From assembly GCA_024758765.1 (NCBI GenBank), contig CP101406.1, positions 3,906,001 to 3,970,000 of the forward strand: DNA of 64,000 bases, read 5' to 3'. The DNA is from Mycobacterium sp. SVM_VP21 (GTDB lineage Bacteria; Actinomycetota; Actinomycetes; Mycobacteriales; Mycobacteriaceae). Shown piece by piece: positions 39,130 to 52,069 of this stretch (position 1 is the stretch's first letter; each line of letters opens with the position of its first letter). A program made the position numbers and the translations under genes. The notes beneath the pieces were generated by a model. That model saw only the letters and a list, made by a program, of their open reading frames with translations, was not told where the DNA came from and ran no database searches.

Positions 39130-39714
39130 TTAACCCCAGGCGTGGACCACGTTCTGGGCCGGTTCCAGCCCCAGCTCGATCAGCAGCTCGGTGGCGTCGG
39201 CGGACTGCTCGCAGATCCTCGGTAGTTCGTCGCGCTCCCGGGCAGTGAACGCCTGCAGCACGAACGCCGCCGGATCTTGGCGGCCGGGTGGCCGGCCGAT
39301 CCCGAGACGGACCCGCTGAAAGTCCTTGCTGCCCAGCACGGTCGCGATCGAGCGCAGGCCGTTGTGACCGCCCTCGCCGCCGCCCTGCTTGAGCCGGATC
39401 CGGCCGAAGTCCAGGTCGAGGTCGTCGTGAATCACCACGACGCCGCCGGTGGGCACCGAATAGAACTTGGCCAGTGGGCCCACCTGGCGGCCCGACTCAT
39501 TCATGTAGCAGCGCGGCCGGGCCAGCACCACCGAGCGCCCACTCAGGCGCCCGGTGGCCACGTCGGCACCCGACTTCTTGTGCAGCTTGAACGCCGACCC
39601 GATCCGCTCGGCGAGCAGGTCGACGACCATGAAGCCGACATTGTGCCGGGTGCGGGCGTAGGTCGGGCCGGGGTTGCCCAGGCCGACCACCAGTATCGGT
39701 GGTGACTCGGCCAC
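39130..39714 (-). CDS. pth: Peptidyl-tRNA hydrolase
   Basis: 194 aa from GTG 39714. [24 protein letters not shown] contains the catalytic His region; [18 protein letters not shown] and [25 protein letters not shown] are the family signatures. It recycles peptidyl-tRNA. It lies 12 bases downstream of rplY on the same strand, the common ctc-pth pair. Confidence 0.96.
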   Translation of the reverse strand: MAESPPILVVGLGNPGPTYARTRHNVGFMVVDLLAERIGSAFKLHKKSGADVATGRLSGRSVVLARPRCYMNESGRQVGPLAKFYSVPTGGVVVIHDDLDLDFGRIRLKQGGGEGGHNGLRSIATVLGSKDFQRVRLGIGRPPGRQDPAAFVLQAFTARERDELPRICEQSADATELLIELGLEPAQNVVHAWG

Positions 39715-39726
39715 GCGGTGCTCGGC

Positions 39727-40362
39727 TTACTCGGACTCGGCGGCCGCGCCCTCGGCGGCCGGCGCCTCGGCTTCCTCGCCCGCGGCCTCGGCTTCCGACT
39801 CCTCTTCGGCCCGCGGCTCGACGACGTTGACCAGCAGCAGCTCCGGGTCGGACACCAGCGTCACACCCTTGGGCAGCTCCAGCCCGCCGGCGGTGAATTG
39901 CGTACCGGCCTCGGCACCCTCGATGGAGACGGTCAGCTGCTCGGGGATCGACAGCGCTTCGGCCTCGATCTCCACGCTGGTGGCGTCCTGGGTGACCAGA
40001 GTGCCGGACATGGCGTCGCCCTCGATGACGACGTTGACCTCGACGACGACCTTCTCGCCGCGCTTGACCACCAGCAGGTCGGCGTGCTGGATGGTGCGAC
40101 GGATCGGGTGGATCTCGAGGGCCTTGGTCAGCGCCAGCTGCTCCTTACCCTCGATGTCGAGGGTGAGCACCGCGTTGGTGCCGGAGTGCCGCAGCACGGC
40201 CGCGTAGTCGTGGGCATTGAGCTCCAGGTGCTGCGGGTCGGTGCCGTGGCCGTAGAGGACCGCGGGAACCTTGCCCTCGCGGCGGGCTCGGCGAGAAGCG
40301 CCCTTACCGGTCTCGGAACGCACCGAGACGGCGAGCTTGTTAGGGGTGGGGGACTTGGCCAT
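39727..40362 (-). CDS. rplY: 50S ribosomal protein L25/general stress protein Ctc
   Basis: 211 aa from ATG 40362. The N-terminal L25 domain (about 8-100: [22 protein letters not shown]) binds 5S rRNA, followed by the TL5 beta domain and an acidic Glu/Ala-rich tail (about 185-211). Length fits the Ctc form of actinobacteria. It corresponds to M. tuberculosis Rv1015c. The 229 bases upstream hold its promoter region and the hairpin at 40576-40597. Confidence 0.95.
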   Translation of the reverse strand: MAKSPTPNKLAVSVRSETGKGASRRARREGKVPAVLYGHGTDPQHLELNAHDYAAVLRHSGTNAVLTLDIEGKEQLALTKALEIHPIRRTIQHADLLVVKRGEKVVVEVNVVIEGDAMSGTLVTQDATSVEIEAEALSIPEQLTVSIEGAEAGTQFTAGGLELPKGVTLVSDPELLLVNVVEPRAEEESEAEAAGEEAEAPAAEGAAAESE

Positions 40363-40575
40363 GGGGAACTCCTCGGTTGCTGCGGCTGTGTTAGGCACGG
40401 CCAGATCGCGACAACCATCTAGGAGGTCCTCGTCGATAACGGCGGCCGAATGGGGGCCGCCCTCGCCGTGACGCCTGGTCAGGCTAGCGCATCGGCAGCT
40501 CAGAGCGGAAATTGAACCCCGGTGAGCTGCGCAGACAGCTCCCACAGCCCGGCGGCCGTGGAGCCGCGCTTGGCT

Positions 40576-40597
40576 AACTAGGCGGGCTCGCCTAGTT
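40576..40597 (-). terminator. Hairpin across the stop of the small secreted protein gene
   Basis: AACTAGGCG (40576-40584), GGCT loop, CGCCTAGTT (40589-40597): a perfect 9-bp stem with a 4-base loop. It includes the stop codon at 40592-40594. A second weaker stem, GAGCTG/CAGCTC (40524-40541), lies further downstream. Confidence 0.65.
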
Positions 40598-40858
40598 GCA
40601 GTTGTTGGCGTGCACCCAACGCCCGTTGTAGCCCACACAGGTGTTGGGCGGGGGAGGCGGTGGGGGCGGAGGCATGTCTTCGGGCAGCGGCGCGTAGTAG
40701 GCCGGCGGTGGCACCGGGTCGGCGCATCCGCTGACGTAGACGCGGCGTCCCACGGCGACACAGGTATCGGCGGCGGCGGTGCCTGCCGGCGCGACGATGA
40801 CGAATCCGGGCAGGGCAGTCAGTGCCAGTACCGCCATGACGTGGATACGGCGTGCCAT
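40592..40858 (-). CDS. Small secreted proline-rich protein
   Basis: 88 aa from ATG 40858, which overlaps the TAA of the upstream gene (TAATG). A signal peptide ends near [10 protein letters not shown]. The mature part has three or four cysteines and a run of nine prolines (about 70-78), and ends [15 protein letters not shown]. Coupling to the hemophore-like gene suggests a linked function in export or haem handling. No family is recognised. Confidence 0.72.
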   Translation of the reverse strand: MARRIHVMAVLALTALPGFVIVAPAGTAAADTCVAVGRRVYVSGCADPVPPPAYYAPLPEDMPPPPPPPPPNTCVGYNGRWVHANNCN

Positions 40859-41226
40859 TACTGGTCCAGCAGCGGGCGCTCGGGCTGGGGCAATCCGCAC
40901 CGGGCGCGGAAGTCGGCCAGCGGCTGGCGCAGCCCCAGCAGGTCGGAGTGGGCCTGCGGATTGTCGGCAAAGAAGCTGCGGACCGCTTCGGGCACCTCGT
41001 CGTCGGGCCGGTTGCGCAGGCCGGTGTAGAACTCGTTGACGTCGGGATGCGCGTAGAGGTAACCCGACGTCGAGGCGGCCACGCCGGTGGCCACGTTGGC
41101 CATATCAGCGGCGGTGCAGCCGGGTTGCGGGTCGGCCAGCGCCACGGCCGGCGCCAGCAGGCCGGCGGCGACGGCGGCCACGCCCAGACCCGTAAGGCTC
41201 AGCGATGACAGGCGAACGAAGGACAT
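40858..41226 (-). CDS. Hemophore-related secreted protein (Rv0203-like)
   Basis: 122 aa from ATG 41226. A signal peptide (about 1-30, ending ALADPQPGC) precedes a small helical domain with two cysteines (CTAADMA, RARCGLPQ) and YLYAHPDVNEFYTGL, the pattern of mycobacterial hemophore-related proteins. These bind haem outside the cell. It is translationally coupled to the Pro-rich protein downstream. Confidence 0.82.
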   Translation of the reverse strand: MSFVRLSSLSLTGLGVAAVAAGLLAPAVALADPQPGCTAADMANVATGVAASTSGYLYAHPDVNEFYTGLRNRPDDEVPEAVRSFFADNPQAHSDLLGLRQPLADFRARCGLPQPERPLLDQ

Positions 41227-41283
41227 GGCGGCACTCCCTTCAGGCGGGTGCGTCACTGTAACAAGGCCGGGTGCCTGAGGAGA

Positions 41284-41940
41284 TCACTTCGCAGTGACGG
41301 TGAAGCCCTTCATGATCGCCTCGACGTCGGTGGCGTTCTTGGGCGCCTCGTCGGCCGGGGCGGTGACCGCCAACTGCACCAGATAACGCTGTTCGGCCGG
41401 CGCCGAACCGGTGGCGATCACCATCCGGAACCAGCTGTGCAGGCGCTGACCATCCATGTCGTAGGTGCCCTGCACCATCGATGACGGGAAACCTTGGTAG
41501 TCCTCGTTGGAGGCGTCCAGCAGCCGGAAGTTCGGCGAGAGCTGGGCGTCGACCACACCGTGCCGGATGGCCTCTTTCGAGTCGAAGTTCCCGTTGAGCT
41601 TGACCACACTCAAAATTGCCCGGGGGAACTTCTCGCCCTTGCCGAGGACCAGCGTGGTGGCCGGCAGCATCGGGTTTTCTTTCTTCGTCCAGCCCGGCGG
41701 CGTGGGGATCGACACGGTCAGGTCGGTCGGCGCGTTGGGGGCCACCGCCTCCGCGGCCACGCCCTGGTCCTCCAGGTAGCGCCCCACGGTGACCGGAGCC
41801 TCCGGTTCCGACGAGGTGGTGGTCGTGCTGCCGTTACCCCAAATCGACTGATAGTCAGGGGTTTTAGCGCCGCACCCGGATGTGGTGCTGGTCAGGGCCG
41901 CGCACACCAATGCCGCGACCGTCAAGCGCAGCGGGGTCAC
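41284..41940 (-). CDS. lpqT: Lipoprotein LpqT
   Basis: 218 aa from GTG 41940, overlapping the arsC stop as GTGA. The signal ends in a lipobox-like TSGC (Cys23), then a Ser/Thr-rich linker. The LpqN/LpqT domain follows, with VSIPTPPGWTKKENPMLP and AILSVVKLNGNFD. Proteins of this family bind or traffic envelope lipids; the precise role is unknown. It corresponds to M. tuberculosis Rv1016c. Confidence 0.9.
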   Translation of the reverse strand: MTPLRLTVAALVCAALTSTTSGCGAKTPDYQSIWGNGSTTTTSSEPEAPVTVGRYLEDQGVAAEAVAPNAPTDLTVSIPTPPGWTKKENPMLPATTLVLGKGEKFPRAILSVVKLNGNFDSKEAIRHGVVDAQLSPNFRLLDASNEDYQGFPSSMVQGTYDMDGQRLHSWFRMVIATGSAPAEQRYLVQLAVTAPADEAPKNATDVEAIMKGFTVTAK

Positions 41941-42281
41941 AGGATCTCGCGGACCGCGTCAATCGGACGCGCCAAGCGGGTGCCGTTACCGGTGACGACG
42001 AATGGCCGCTGAATCAGGATCGGGTTGGCGGCCATCGCGTCGAGCAGTTCGTCATCGGATGCATCGGCCAGGCTCAGCTCGGCGTACACCGCTTCGCCGG
42101 TACGCACCGCGTCGCGCACATCGATCCCGGCGGCGCCGATCATCTCCGCCAGCTCCGCACGCGACGGCGGGGTCTTCAGGTACTCCACGACCGTCGGCTC
42201 GATACCGTTTTCGCGCAGCAACTCCAGCGTCTTGCGGGAGGTCGAACAGCGTGGATTGTGATAGACCACCGCGTCAGCCAT
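41937..42281 (-). CDS. arsC: ArsC/YffB family thioredoxin-fold reductase
   Basis: 114 aa from ATG 42281, one base after the prsA stop. The active-site segment is YHNPRCSTSRKTLELL, with the single reactive Cys (about residue 12). PIRRP-like QRPFVV and the late Arg fit glutaredoxin-dependent arsenate reductases, but the family also includes regulators and proteins of unknown role. There is no other arsenic gene here, and the coupling to prsA and lpqT is unexplained. Confidence 0.88.
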   Translation of the reverse strand: MADAVVYHNPRCSTSRKTLELLRENGIEPTVVEYLKTPPSRAELAEMIGAAGIDVRDAVRTGEAVYAELSLADASDDELLDAMAANPILIQRPFVVTGNGTRLARPIDAVREIL

Positions 42282-42282
42282 G

Positions 42283-43269
42283 TCAGGCGTCCCCATCGAA
42301 AAGCCCAGTGACTGAACCGTTTTCGAACACGGCCCGGATGGTGCTGGCCAGCAGTGGAGCGATCGACAGCACGGTCAGCTGGCCGAACTGCTTGTCCTCG
42401 GTGATCGGCAGCGTGTTGGTGACGATCACCTCGCTGGCGCCGCAGGCCGCCAACCGCTCGGATGCCGGGCTGGACAGCACGCCGTGGGTGGCGGCGATCA
42501 CCACGTCGACTGCCCCCGCTTCGCGCAGCAGGCCGACCGCCCCGGCGATGGTGCCGCCGGTGTCGATCATGTCGTCGGTGATCACACAGGTCTTGCCGGT
42601 GACCTCGCCGACCACCCGGTTGGCTTTGACCTGGTTGGGCACCCGCGGATCACGGGTCTTGTGGATGAAGGCCAGCGGCACGCCGCCCAGCGAGTCGGCC
42701 CACTTCTCGGCGACCCGCACCCGGCCGGAGTCGGGGGAGACCACCACCACGTCCTTGCCGTTGTTGAGGTAGTTGTCGCGGATGTAGCCGCACAGCAGCG
42801 GCTGGGCCCGCATGTGGTCGACCGGGCCGTCGAAGAAGCCCTGGATCTGGTCGGTGTGCAGGTCCACCGTGACGATCCGGTCGGCGCCGGCGGTCTTGAG
42901 CAGGTCGGCGACCAGGCGGGCCGAAATCGGCTCGCGGCCGCGGTGCTTCTTGTCCTGGCGGGCATACGGGTAGAACGGCAGGATGGCGGTGATCCGCTTG
43001 GCGCTGCCCCGCTTGAGCGCGTCGATCATGATCAGCTGTTCCATCAGGTGCTGGTTCAGTGGCGCGGGGTGCGATTGCAGCACGAAGGCATCGCAGCCAC
43101 GCACGGACTCGTCGAAACGCACGAAGATCTCGCCGTTGGCAAAGTCGCGGGCGGTCTGCGCGGTAACCGGGACGTCCAGTTCCTTGGCGACCTGATCAGC
43201 CAGCTCCGGGTGCGCACGACCAGCGAAGAGCATCAGGTTTTTGCGATTGTCTGTCCAGTCGTGGCTCAC
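42283..43269 (-). CDS. prsA: Ribose-phosphate pyrophosphokinase (PRPP synthetase)
   Basis: 328 aa from GTG 43269. PFYPYARQDKKHRGREPISARL (with gaps typical of the family), the metal loop VDLHTDQIQGFF and the PRPP loop DDMIDTGGTIAGA are all present. It makes PRPP from ribose-5-phosphate and ATP for nucleotides, His, Trp and decaprenyl-phosphoarabinose. It corresponds to Rv1017c. It is followed by arsC and lpqT as a coupled run. Confidence 0.96.
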   Translation of the reverse strand: MSHDWTDNRKNLMLFAGRAHPELADQVAKELDVPVTAQTARDFANGEIFVRFDESVRGCDAFVLQSHPAPLNQHLMEQLIMIDALKRGSAKRITAILPFYPYARQDKKHRGREPISARLVADLLKTAGADRIVTVDLHTDQIQGFFDGPVDHMRAQPLLCGYIRDNYLNNGKDVVVVSPDSGRVRVAEKWADSLGGVPLAFIHKTRDPRVPNQVKANRVVGEVTGKTCVITDDMIDTGGTIAGAVGLLREAGAVDVVIAATHGVLSSPASERLAACGASEVIVTNTLPITEDKQFGQLTVLSIAPLLASTIRAVFENGSVTGLFDGDA

Positions 43270-43378
43270 GTGCTGCCCCCGCCGTAGAAGATTGTGGATT
43301 TCGGTCGAGTTAACTCGGGCCTCATGGTACGTAGCCCGGCGTGCGATTTCGCCTCGGGCTGCCTCAACGCGATCAAGC

Positions 43379-44908
43379 TCACGATGACAGATCGGGTGGA
43401 GTCTGGCCGACTTCTTCGGCGTTATTTGCCGACTCGGCCGCCGCGGCGGCCTGGCTGCCGGGCCGCTTGCGCTGCACCCAGTTCTCGATGTTGCGTTGCG
43501 GGCCGGCCGACACCGCCAGTGCGCCCGGAGGCACATCGTGGCGCACCACGGTCCCGGCGCCGGTGTAGGCGCCGTCGCCGATGGTGACCGGCGCGACGAA
43601 CATGGTGTCCGATCCGGTGCGCACGTGCGAGCCGACCGTGGTCCGCCGTTTGGTTTGGCCGTCGTAGTTGACGAACACGCTCGAGGCGCCGATGTTGCTG
43701 TGGTCGCCGATGTCGGCGTCGCCGACGTAGGTCAGGTGCGGGACCTTGGTCCCGGTGCCGATGGTGGAGTTCTTGGTCTCGACGAATGCGCCCAGCTTGC
43801 CGTCCGAACCGAGCACCGTGCCGGGTCGCAGGTAGCTGAACGGTCCGACAGTCGCCCCGGCGCCGATCGCCGACGAGGTGGCGTGGCTGCGGATCACCGA
43901 CGCACCGTCGCCCACCGTGACGTCGGTCAAGGTGGTGTCGGGGCCGATCGTGCAGTGCGCTCCGACGACGGTGCGGCCGAGCAGCTGGGTTCCGGGCGCA
44001 ACGGTGGTGTCGCGCCCGATGGCCACGTCCACGTCGATCCAGGTGGTGGTGGGGTCGACGATGGTGACGCCGGCGCGCTGATGGGTGGCTACCAGGCGGC
44101 GGTTGAGTTCGCCCGCCAGCGCGGACAGTTGCACTCGGTCGTTGACGCCGGCCACCAATGCCGCGTCGTCGACATGACGAGCGTGCACCACTTGGCCGTC
44201 GCCTCGGACGATGCCGATCACGTCGGTGAGGTACAGCTCGTGCTGGGCGTTGTCGGAGCCCAGCCGGCCCAGCGCGGAACGCAACGCGGCGATGTCGAAG
44301 GCGTACACCCCGGCATTGACCTCGCGGATCTCCCGCTGCGATTCGGTGGCGTCGGCCTGCTCGACGATCGCGGTGACTTCGCCGTCCTGGGTGTGCAGGA
44401 TGCGGCCGTAGCCGGTGGGGTCGGCCAGCGTGGTGGTCAGCACGGTGACCGCGGCCGGGGCGGTGCAGTGGGTATCGAGCAGCGCCTGCAGCGTGGCGGT
44501 GTCCAGCAGCGGGATGTCGCCGGAGGTAACGACGACGGTGCCGGTGAAGTCGTCGGGCAGGGCCGCCAGGCCGCACAGCACCGCGTGCCCGGTGCCGAGC
44601 TGCTGGTCCTGCAGGGCGATGTCGATGCGGCAGTCCAGGGCCTGCGCCAGCTCGGCGACCGGCTCGGTGATGCGCTCGTGCTCGTGGCCCAACACCACCA
44701 CCAAGTGGCGGGGCTCGACGCCGGCGGCCGCCTGCAGGCAGTGCGCCAACATGCTGCGACCGCCCAGCTCATGCAGCACTTTGGGGGTGTCGGAGACCAT
44801 CCGGGTGCCGGCTCCGGCCGCCAAGACGATGACGGCGTCCTGGCCGGCATCCGGGCGCGACTTGGGGGTACCTCCCGCTTGCGGGGGAGCGTGTTTGTGC
44901 GTCGACAC
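43379..44908 (-). CDS. glmU: Bifunctional GlmU (GlcNAc-1-P uridyltransferase/GlcN-1-P acetyltransferase)
   Basis: 509 aa from GTG 44908. The uridyltransferase domain starts at [25 protein letters not shown] (in two parts of the LxGGxGTRM form) and the C-terminal left-handed beta-helix runs from about residue 270, with [11 protein letters not shown] and NYDG typical of the acetyltransferase site. It makes UDP-GlcNAc. The first ~20 residues ([18 protein letters not shown]) are encoded by a common mycobacterial intergenic repeat and are absent from M. tuberculosis GlmU. Confidence 0.95.
   Translation of the reverse strand: MSTHKHAPPQAGGTPKSRPDAGQDAVIVLAAGAGTRMVSDTPKVLHELGGRSMLAHCLQAAAGVEPRHLVVVLGHEHERITEPVAELAQALDCRIDIALQDQQLGTGHAVLCGLAALPDDFTGTVVVTSGDIPLLDTATLQALLDTHCTAPAAVTVLTTTLADPTGYGRILHTQDGEVTAIVEQADATESQREIREVNAGVYAFDIAALRSALGRLGSDNAQHELYLTDVIGIVRGDGQVVHARHVDDAALVAGVNDRVQLSALAGELNRRLVATHQRAGVTIVDPTTTWIDVDVAIGRDTTVAPGTQLLGRTVVGAHCTIGPDTTLTDVTVGDGASVIRSHATSSAIGAGATVGPFSYLRPGTVLGSDGKLGAFVETKNSTIGTGTKVPHLTYVGDADIGDHSNIGASSVFVNYDGQTKRRTTVGSHVRTGSDTMFVAPVTIGDGAYTGAGTVVRHDVPPGALAVSAGPQRNIENWVQRKRPGSQAAAAAESANNAEEVGQTPPDLSS
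44864..44890. repeat. Short mycobacterial GC-rich repeat within the glmU 5' end
   Basis: A near-palindrome, GGTACCTCCCGC-TT-GCGGGGGAGC, of the kind scattered through mycobacterial genomes. On the glmU strand it encodes APPQAGGTP at residues 7-15 and lies inside the annotated start region. Confidence 0.65.
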
Positions 44909-44966
44909 GCCGCCTAGCCTGTCATTCTGCGCACGTTCGCGGCAAAGGGGTGGGCAATTCCGTGAG

Positions 44967-45038
44967 CTCCGTCGCCAGGACTCGAACCTGAACTATCTGA
45001 ACCAAAATCAGAGGTGCTGCCGATTACACCACGACGGA
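44967..45038 (-). tRNA. tRNA-Gln (anticodon TTG)
   Basis: 72-nt cloverleaf on the minus strand. Acceptor TCCGTCG pairs with CGACGGA, discriminator G. Anticodon stem TCTGA/TCAGA encloses TTTTGGT, anticodon TTG. The T arm has GGTTCGAGTCC. It lies between glmU and the TetR gene. Confidence 0.97.
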
Positions 45039-45058
45039 TCGGTGTTCCGCAGTGACTC

Positions 45059-45073
45059 TAGTCCAACGGACTA
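45059..45073. promoter_or_regulatory. Palindromic operator upstream of the TetR-mfd-mazG operon
   Basis: TAGTCC-AAC-GGACTA is a perfect 6-bp inverted repeat with a 3-base spacer, 10 bases before the TetR start. The M. tuberculosis ortholog Rv1019 is reported to repress its own operon with mfd and mazG; this palindrome is the obvious candidate site. Confidence 0.65.
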
Positions 45074-45083
45074 CCCTGGTCGC

Positions 45084-45728
45084 GTGGCTGGTCTGGACAA
45101 GGACGGTCGGGCTCCTCGAGCCCGGATGACAGGTAGCGAGCGCCGTCACCAACTCATCGATGTCGCCCGCTCGCTGTTCGCCGAACGCGGGTATGAGGGC
45201 ACCTCCATCGAGGAGATCGCGCAGCGCGCCAACGTGTCCAAGCCGGTGGTCTATGAGCACTTCGGCGGCAAAGAGGGCCTCTACGCCGTGGTGGTCGACC
45301 GCGAGATGTCGGCGTTGCTGGACGGAATCACCACGTCATTGACCAAGGCAACCAACAATCAGTCCCGGCTGCGGGTGGAGCGCGTCGCGCTGGCCTTGCT
45401 GACCTATGTCGACGAGCACACCGACGGATTCCGGATCCTGATCCGCGACTCGCCGGCGTCGATCAGCTCCGGCACTTACTCGACCTTGCTCAACGACGCG
45501 ATCGGCCAGGTGTCGTCGATTCTGGCCGGCGACTTTTCCAAGCGCGGCCTGGACCCGGAGACCGCGCCGCTGTACGCCCAGGCGCTGGTCGGTTCGGTGT
45601 CGATGACGGCCCAGTGGTGGCTCGACGTACGCGAACCCAAGAAGGAAGTGGTGGCCGCGCACCTGGTCAACCTGTGTTGGAACGGATTGACTCACTTGGA
45701 GTCCGATCCGACCCTGCACGACGAATAA
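45084..45728 (+). CDS. TetR regulator of the mfd-mazG operon (Rv1019 type)
   Basis: 214 aa from GTG 45084. HTH near the N-terminus: [32 protein letters not shown]. The C-terminal ligand/dimer domain is helical. mfd follows after 59 bases in the same direction. Position matches M. tuberculosis Rv1019, which is described as an autorepressor that also controls mfd and mazG. Confidence 0.92.
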   Translation: MAGLDKDGRAPRARMTGSERRHQLIDVARSLFAERGYEGTSIEEIAQRANVSKPVVYEHFGGKEGLYAVVVDREMSALLDGITTSLTKATNNQSRLRVERVALALLTYVDEHTDGFRILIRDSPASISSGTYSTLLNDAIGQVSSILAGDFSKRGLDPETAPLYAQALVGSVSMTAQWWLDVREPKKEVVAAHLVNLCWNGLTHLESDPTLHDE

Positions 45729-45787
45729 GGCCTGTACCGCAACGCAAATCGTCGGCCTGCACCACACCGCCTAGAATTGCCCACATC

Positions 45788-49441
<3,654 letters not shown>

Positions 49442-49446
49442 CCACG

Positions 49447-50340
49447 ATGACCGTCGTCCTGGTCGACCCCCGCAGGCCCTCGCTTGTCCCGGTCGAAGCC
49501 CTCGCGTTGCTCGCCGGTGAGGTCGTTTACACCGAGGAACTGCCGATTGTGGTGCCGTGGTCGTTGCCGGCCGCACGCTCGGTGCTCGTCGGTGCCTCAG
49601 ACGCGCAAGCCCCGGTGCTGCTGTCTTCGGACCGCAACCATCCCGACGTGGTCGCCCGCCTACAGGCCGGGGAGGCGCTGATCGCGGCGCCGGATGCGCC
49701 GCCGGGAGAGCGGCTGATCGACGCGGTCGCGATCATGGACCGGCTGCGCACCACCGGTCCCTGGGAGAGCGAGCAGACCCATGACTCGCTGCGCCGGTTT
49801 CTGCTTGAGGAGACCTACGAACTGTTCGACGCGGTCCGCAGCGGCGACGCCGACGAGCTGTGCGCGGAACTCGGCGACGTGCTCCTGCAGGTGCTGTTCC
49901 ACGCCCGCATCGCCGAGGATGCGCTGGAGCACCCGTTTTCCATCGACGACGTCGCGGATTCGCTGCTGCGCAAGTTGGTCAATCGGGCGCCGGCGGTGCT
50001 TGCCGGCGAGGAGATCTCGCTGGCCGACCAGGTGGCGCAGTGGGAAGAGCGCAAGTCGCTGGAGAAGAAGTCCACCAATTCGATTCTCGACGGGGTGCCG
50101 ACCGCGCAGCCGGCCCTCGCGTTAACCCAAAAGGTGCTGCAACGGCTTGCCCGCGCCGGCGTGCCCGCAGACCTGATCCCCGCGACGGTCACCACCGTCA
50201 CAGTCGCCGCCGACATCGATGCGGAAATCAACTTGCGGACAGCGGTTTTGGAGCTGATGGACACCGTCCGGGCCGTGGAGAAGGCGATCATCGGGGAGTT
50301 CACCGAAGAGCAGTGGCGCGCCCACTGGCCGCAGCTCTAG
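49447..50340 (+). CDS. mazG: Nucleoside triphosphate pyrophosphohydrolase MazG
   Basis: 297 aa from ATG 49447. The MazG domain has the metal-binding EExxE helix (LLEETYELFDAV, about 119-130) and ELGDVLLQVLFHARIAED. An N-terminal extension (1-90) is as in M. tuberculosis Rv1021. It hydrolyses non-canonical or oxidised NTPs, matching its operon with mfd in genome maintenance. Confidence 0.94.
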   Translation: MTVVLVDPRRPSLVPVEALALLAGEVVYTEELPIVVPWSLPAARSVLVGASDAQAPVLLSSDRNHPDVVARLQAGEALIAAPDAPPGERLIDAVAIMDRLRTTGPWESEQTHDSLRRFLLEETYELFDAVRSGDADELCAELGDVLLQVLFHARIAEDALEHPFSIDDVADSLLRKLVNRAPAVLAGEEISLADQVAQWEERKSLEKKSTNSILDGVPTAQPALALTQKVLQRLARAGVPADLIPATVTTVTVAADIDAEINLRTAVLELMDTVRAVEKAIIGEFTEEQWRAHWPQL

Positions 50341-50369
50341 CGCCCGCGTCCCTGCACTCTTGCGCCGAA

Positions 50370-50418
50370 ACCGACGTTGTGCAGGTGCCTACTCGCACTT
50401 TCGCTGCAAAACGTCGGT
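50370..50418. terminator. Bidirectional hairpin between mazG and the PPE gene
   Basis: ACCGACGTT-GT-GCAG (50370-50384) pairs with CTGC-AA-AACGTCGGT (50404-50418), leaving a 2-base bubble. The 19-base loop contains ACTCGCAC, the complement of GTGCGAGT found in two other hairpins of this window. It sits between convergent genes. Confidence 0.78.
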
Positions 50419-50437
50419 CTCGATGAGCTGAAGCCGA

Positions 50438-51955
50438 TCAGTTCGGGTTCTCGCCCCAACTGCCCGGCAGCATCGGAACCCGCGGCTCGGTGTCGAGCCC
50501 GTCACCGCTGAGCACTGCGATTCCGGACGCCTGACGGCTGGTCCCGGTCGCGGTGCCGGCGAAGCCCAGCGAGCCGGCACCGGAATCCGAGGCGCTTGCC
50601 GCACCCGGGGGCCCATCCCACTCCGGCGTCACACCGATGTTCATATCCATGTATTCGTCGCCGAAGCCGCGCTGCTTGGCGCGCTGCCGCTGGCGGCGCT
50701 TGGCGGCCAGGCCCTGCGCCGCGGCTTCCCCGGGGGCGCCCTGGCTCTCCGACGCCCCTTCCTCGGCGCCGCGCGAGCGCCGCGCACCGCTGGAGCTCCG
50801 CGCCGACGAGGAGACACTGCTCACCAGGTACAGGCAAGAGGTCGGTCCGAATCCCACGCCCGGTCCGCCACCCACCCCGCCGCCGGCCGGCATGCCCGCG
50901 CCCGCAGCGGCGGGAGCGGTGGGGCCGGCGGAGGAGATCGGGTCCGCGCAGGCGCACGCCTCGGCTCCCGCGGGCACCGGGGCGCCCGAGGCGACCGGGG
51001 CGCCGACGCTGCCGCCCACCGGCATCGGCGGGGTCGGCTCGACCGGTTGGTCGAGCCCGACTGCGCCGATCGCGCCCAGCGCACCGAGCCCGGCGGCAGC
51101 GGCCAGCGCCGGCGCCGCGGCCATGATGATCGGGATCGCCATCTGCACCGCAATCTGGCCCATCGGCCACAACAGCATCAGCGTGTGGAAGGTGAACCAG
51201 CCCAGTGCCCCGGCCAGAATCGGGGACATCCCCGGGATCTGCACCAGCATCTGGGTGACCGCGCTAGCAAACGGAAACGCCTCGATCGGATATCCGTCGA
51301 CGCCCAACTGCGCCCACAGCCACTTGGCGATCGGGTCCGCAAATCCCATGTTGTACTGCGTGATCAGGTCCTTGAGCTGCTGTTCCCAACTGGTGGCGGC
51401 AGCGGCCTCGGCAGCCCCCGGGGCCACGATCGGCGGCGCGGGCGTGGCAGGAGGAACCGAGGCCAGCGCCGCTCCCGCGACGCTCTGGTAGACGGTCATC
51501 ATCTCCGCGGCCTGCACCCACATCCGGGCGTAGTCGGCTTCGTTCAGCGCGATCGGGACGGTGTTGATGCCGAAGAAGTTCGTCGCCACCAGCGTGGCGT
51601 GCACCGCGTGGTTGGTGGCCAGTTCGGCCAGCGTGGGCATGCCGGCCAGCGCGGCGGTGTAGGCCGCGGCAGCGGTCTGGTGCAGGCCGGCCGCGGCGGT
51701 GCTCTTGGCGGCGCTCTCGGCCAGCCAGCTCAGATACGGGGCGTGTGCGGCCGCGTACTGCTGGGCGCTGGGGCCCTGCCAGGCGCCCTGCACTCCGGCC
51801 AGCACGGCGTCGAGCTCGGCGGCCACTTCGGCGTATTCCGCGCTCATCGCCGAGTACGCCGACGCCGATTCCAGCAGCGGACCGGGTCCGGGACCGGCGC
51901 TCAGCAGCGCCGAGTGCACCTCCGGCGGCGACGCCAGCCAGACCGGTGCGGTCAT
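50438..51955 (-). CDS. PPE family protein, PPW subfamily
   Basis: 505 aa from ATG 51955 with an AGGAGGT ribosome binding site. The N-terminal PPE domain (about 1-175) begins [17 protein letters not shown] and has the helical SWLAESA..., with a WEQQ-containing continuation. The C-terminus carries the PPW signature GFAGT (about 476-480) and PMLPGSW near the end. PPE proteins are exported by ESX type VII systems with a PE partner; no PE gene is adjacent. The middle is Pro/Gly/Ala-rich, and a basic stretch [13 protein letters not shown] precedes the PPW region. Confidence 0.9.
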   Translation of the reverse strand: MTAPVWLASPPEVHSALLSAGPGPGPLLESASAYSAMSAEYAEVAAELDAVLAGVQGAWQGPSAQQYAAAHAPYLSWLAESAAKSTAAAGLHQTAAAAYTAALAGMPTLAELATNHAVHATLVATNFFGINTVPIALNEADYARMWVQAAEMMTVYQSVAGAALASVPPATPAPPIVAPGAAEAAAATSWEQQLKDLITQYNMGFADPIAKWLWAQLGVDGYPIEAFPFASAVTQMLVQIPGMSPILAGALGWFTFHTLMLLWPMGQIAVQMAIPIIMAAAPALAAAAGLGALGAIGAVGLDQPVEPTPPMPVGGSVGAPVASGAPVPAGAEACACADPISSAGPTAPAAAGAGMPAGGGVGGGPGVGFGPTSCLYLVSSVSSSARSSSGARRSRGAEEGASESQGAPGEAAAQGLAAKRRQRQRAKQRGFGDEYMDMNIGVTPEWDGPPGAASASDSGAGSLGFAGTATGTSRQASGIAVLSGDGLDTEPRVPMLPGSWGENPN

Positions 51956-52069
51956 CGAACGCACCTCCTTCCCGATTCGCGGCAAGCTCGATCTTGTTCG
52001 GTCAACCAATTGGTCGCGGCGTGGCCCGGTTTGGTTCCATGCAGACGAATCTTTGTATCCGGGCGCCGA

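Noticed and set aside
43496..44917. 473-codon plus-strand ORF opposite glmU
   Set aside because: Shadow of glmU; Gly/Asp/Val-rich with no recognisable fold.
51047..52069. Upstream extension of the anti-sigma/sigC frame beneath the PPE gene
   Set aside because: This part is antisense to the PPE coding sequence and has shadow-type composition; ATG 52070 is the first sensible start.
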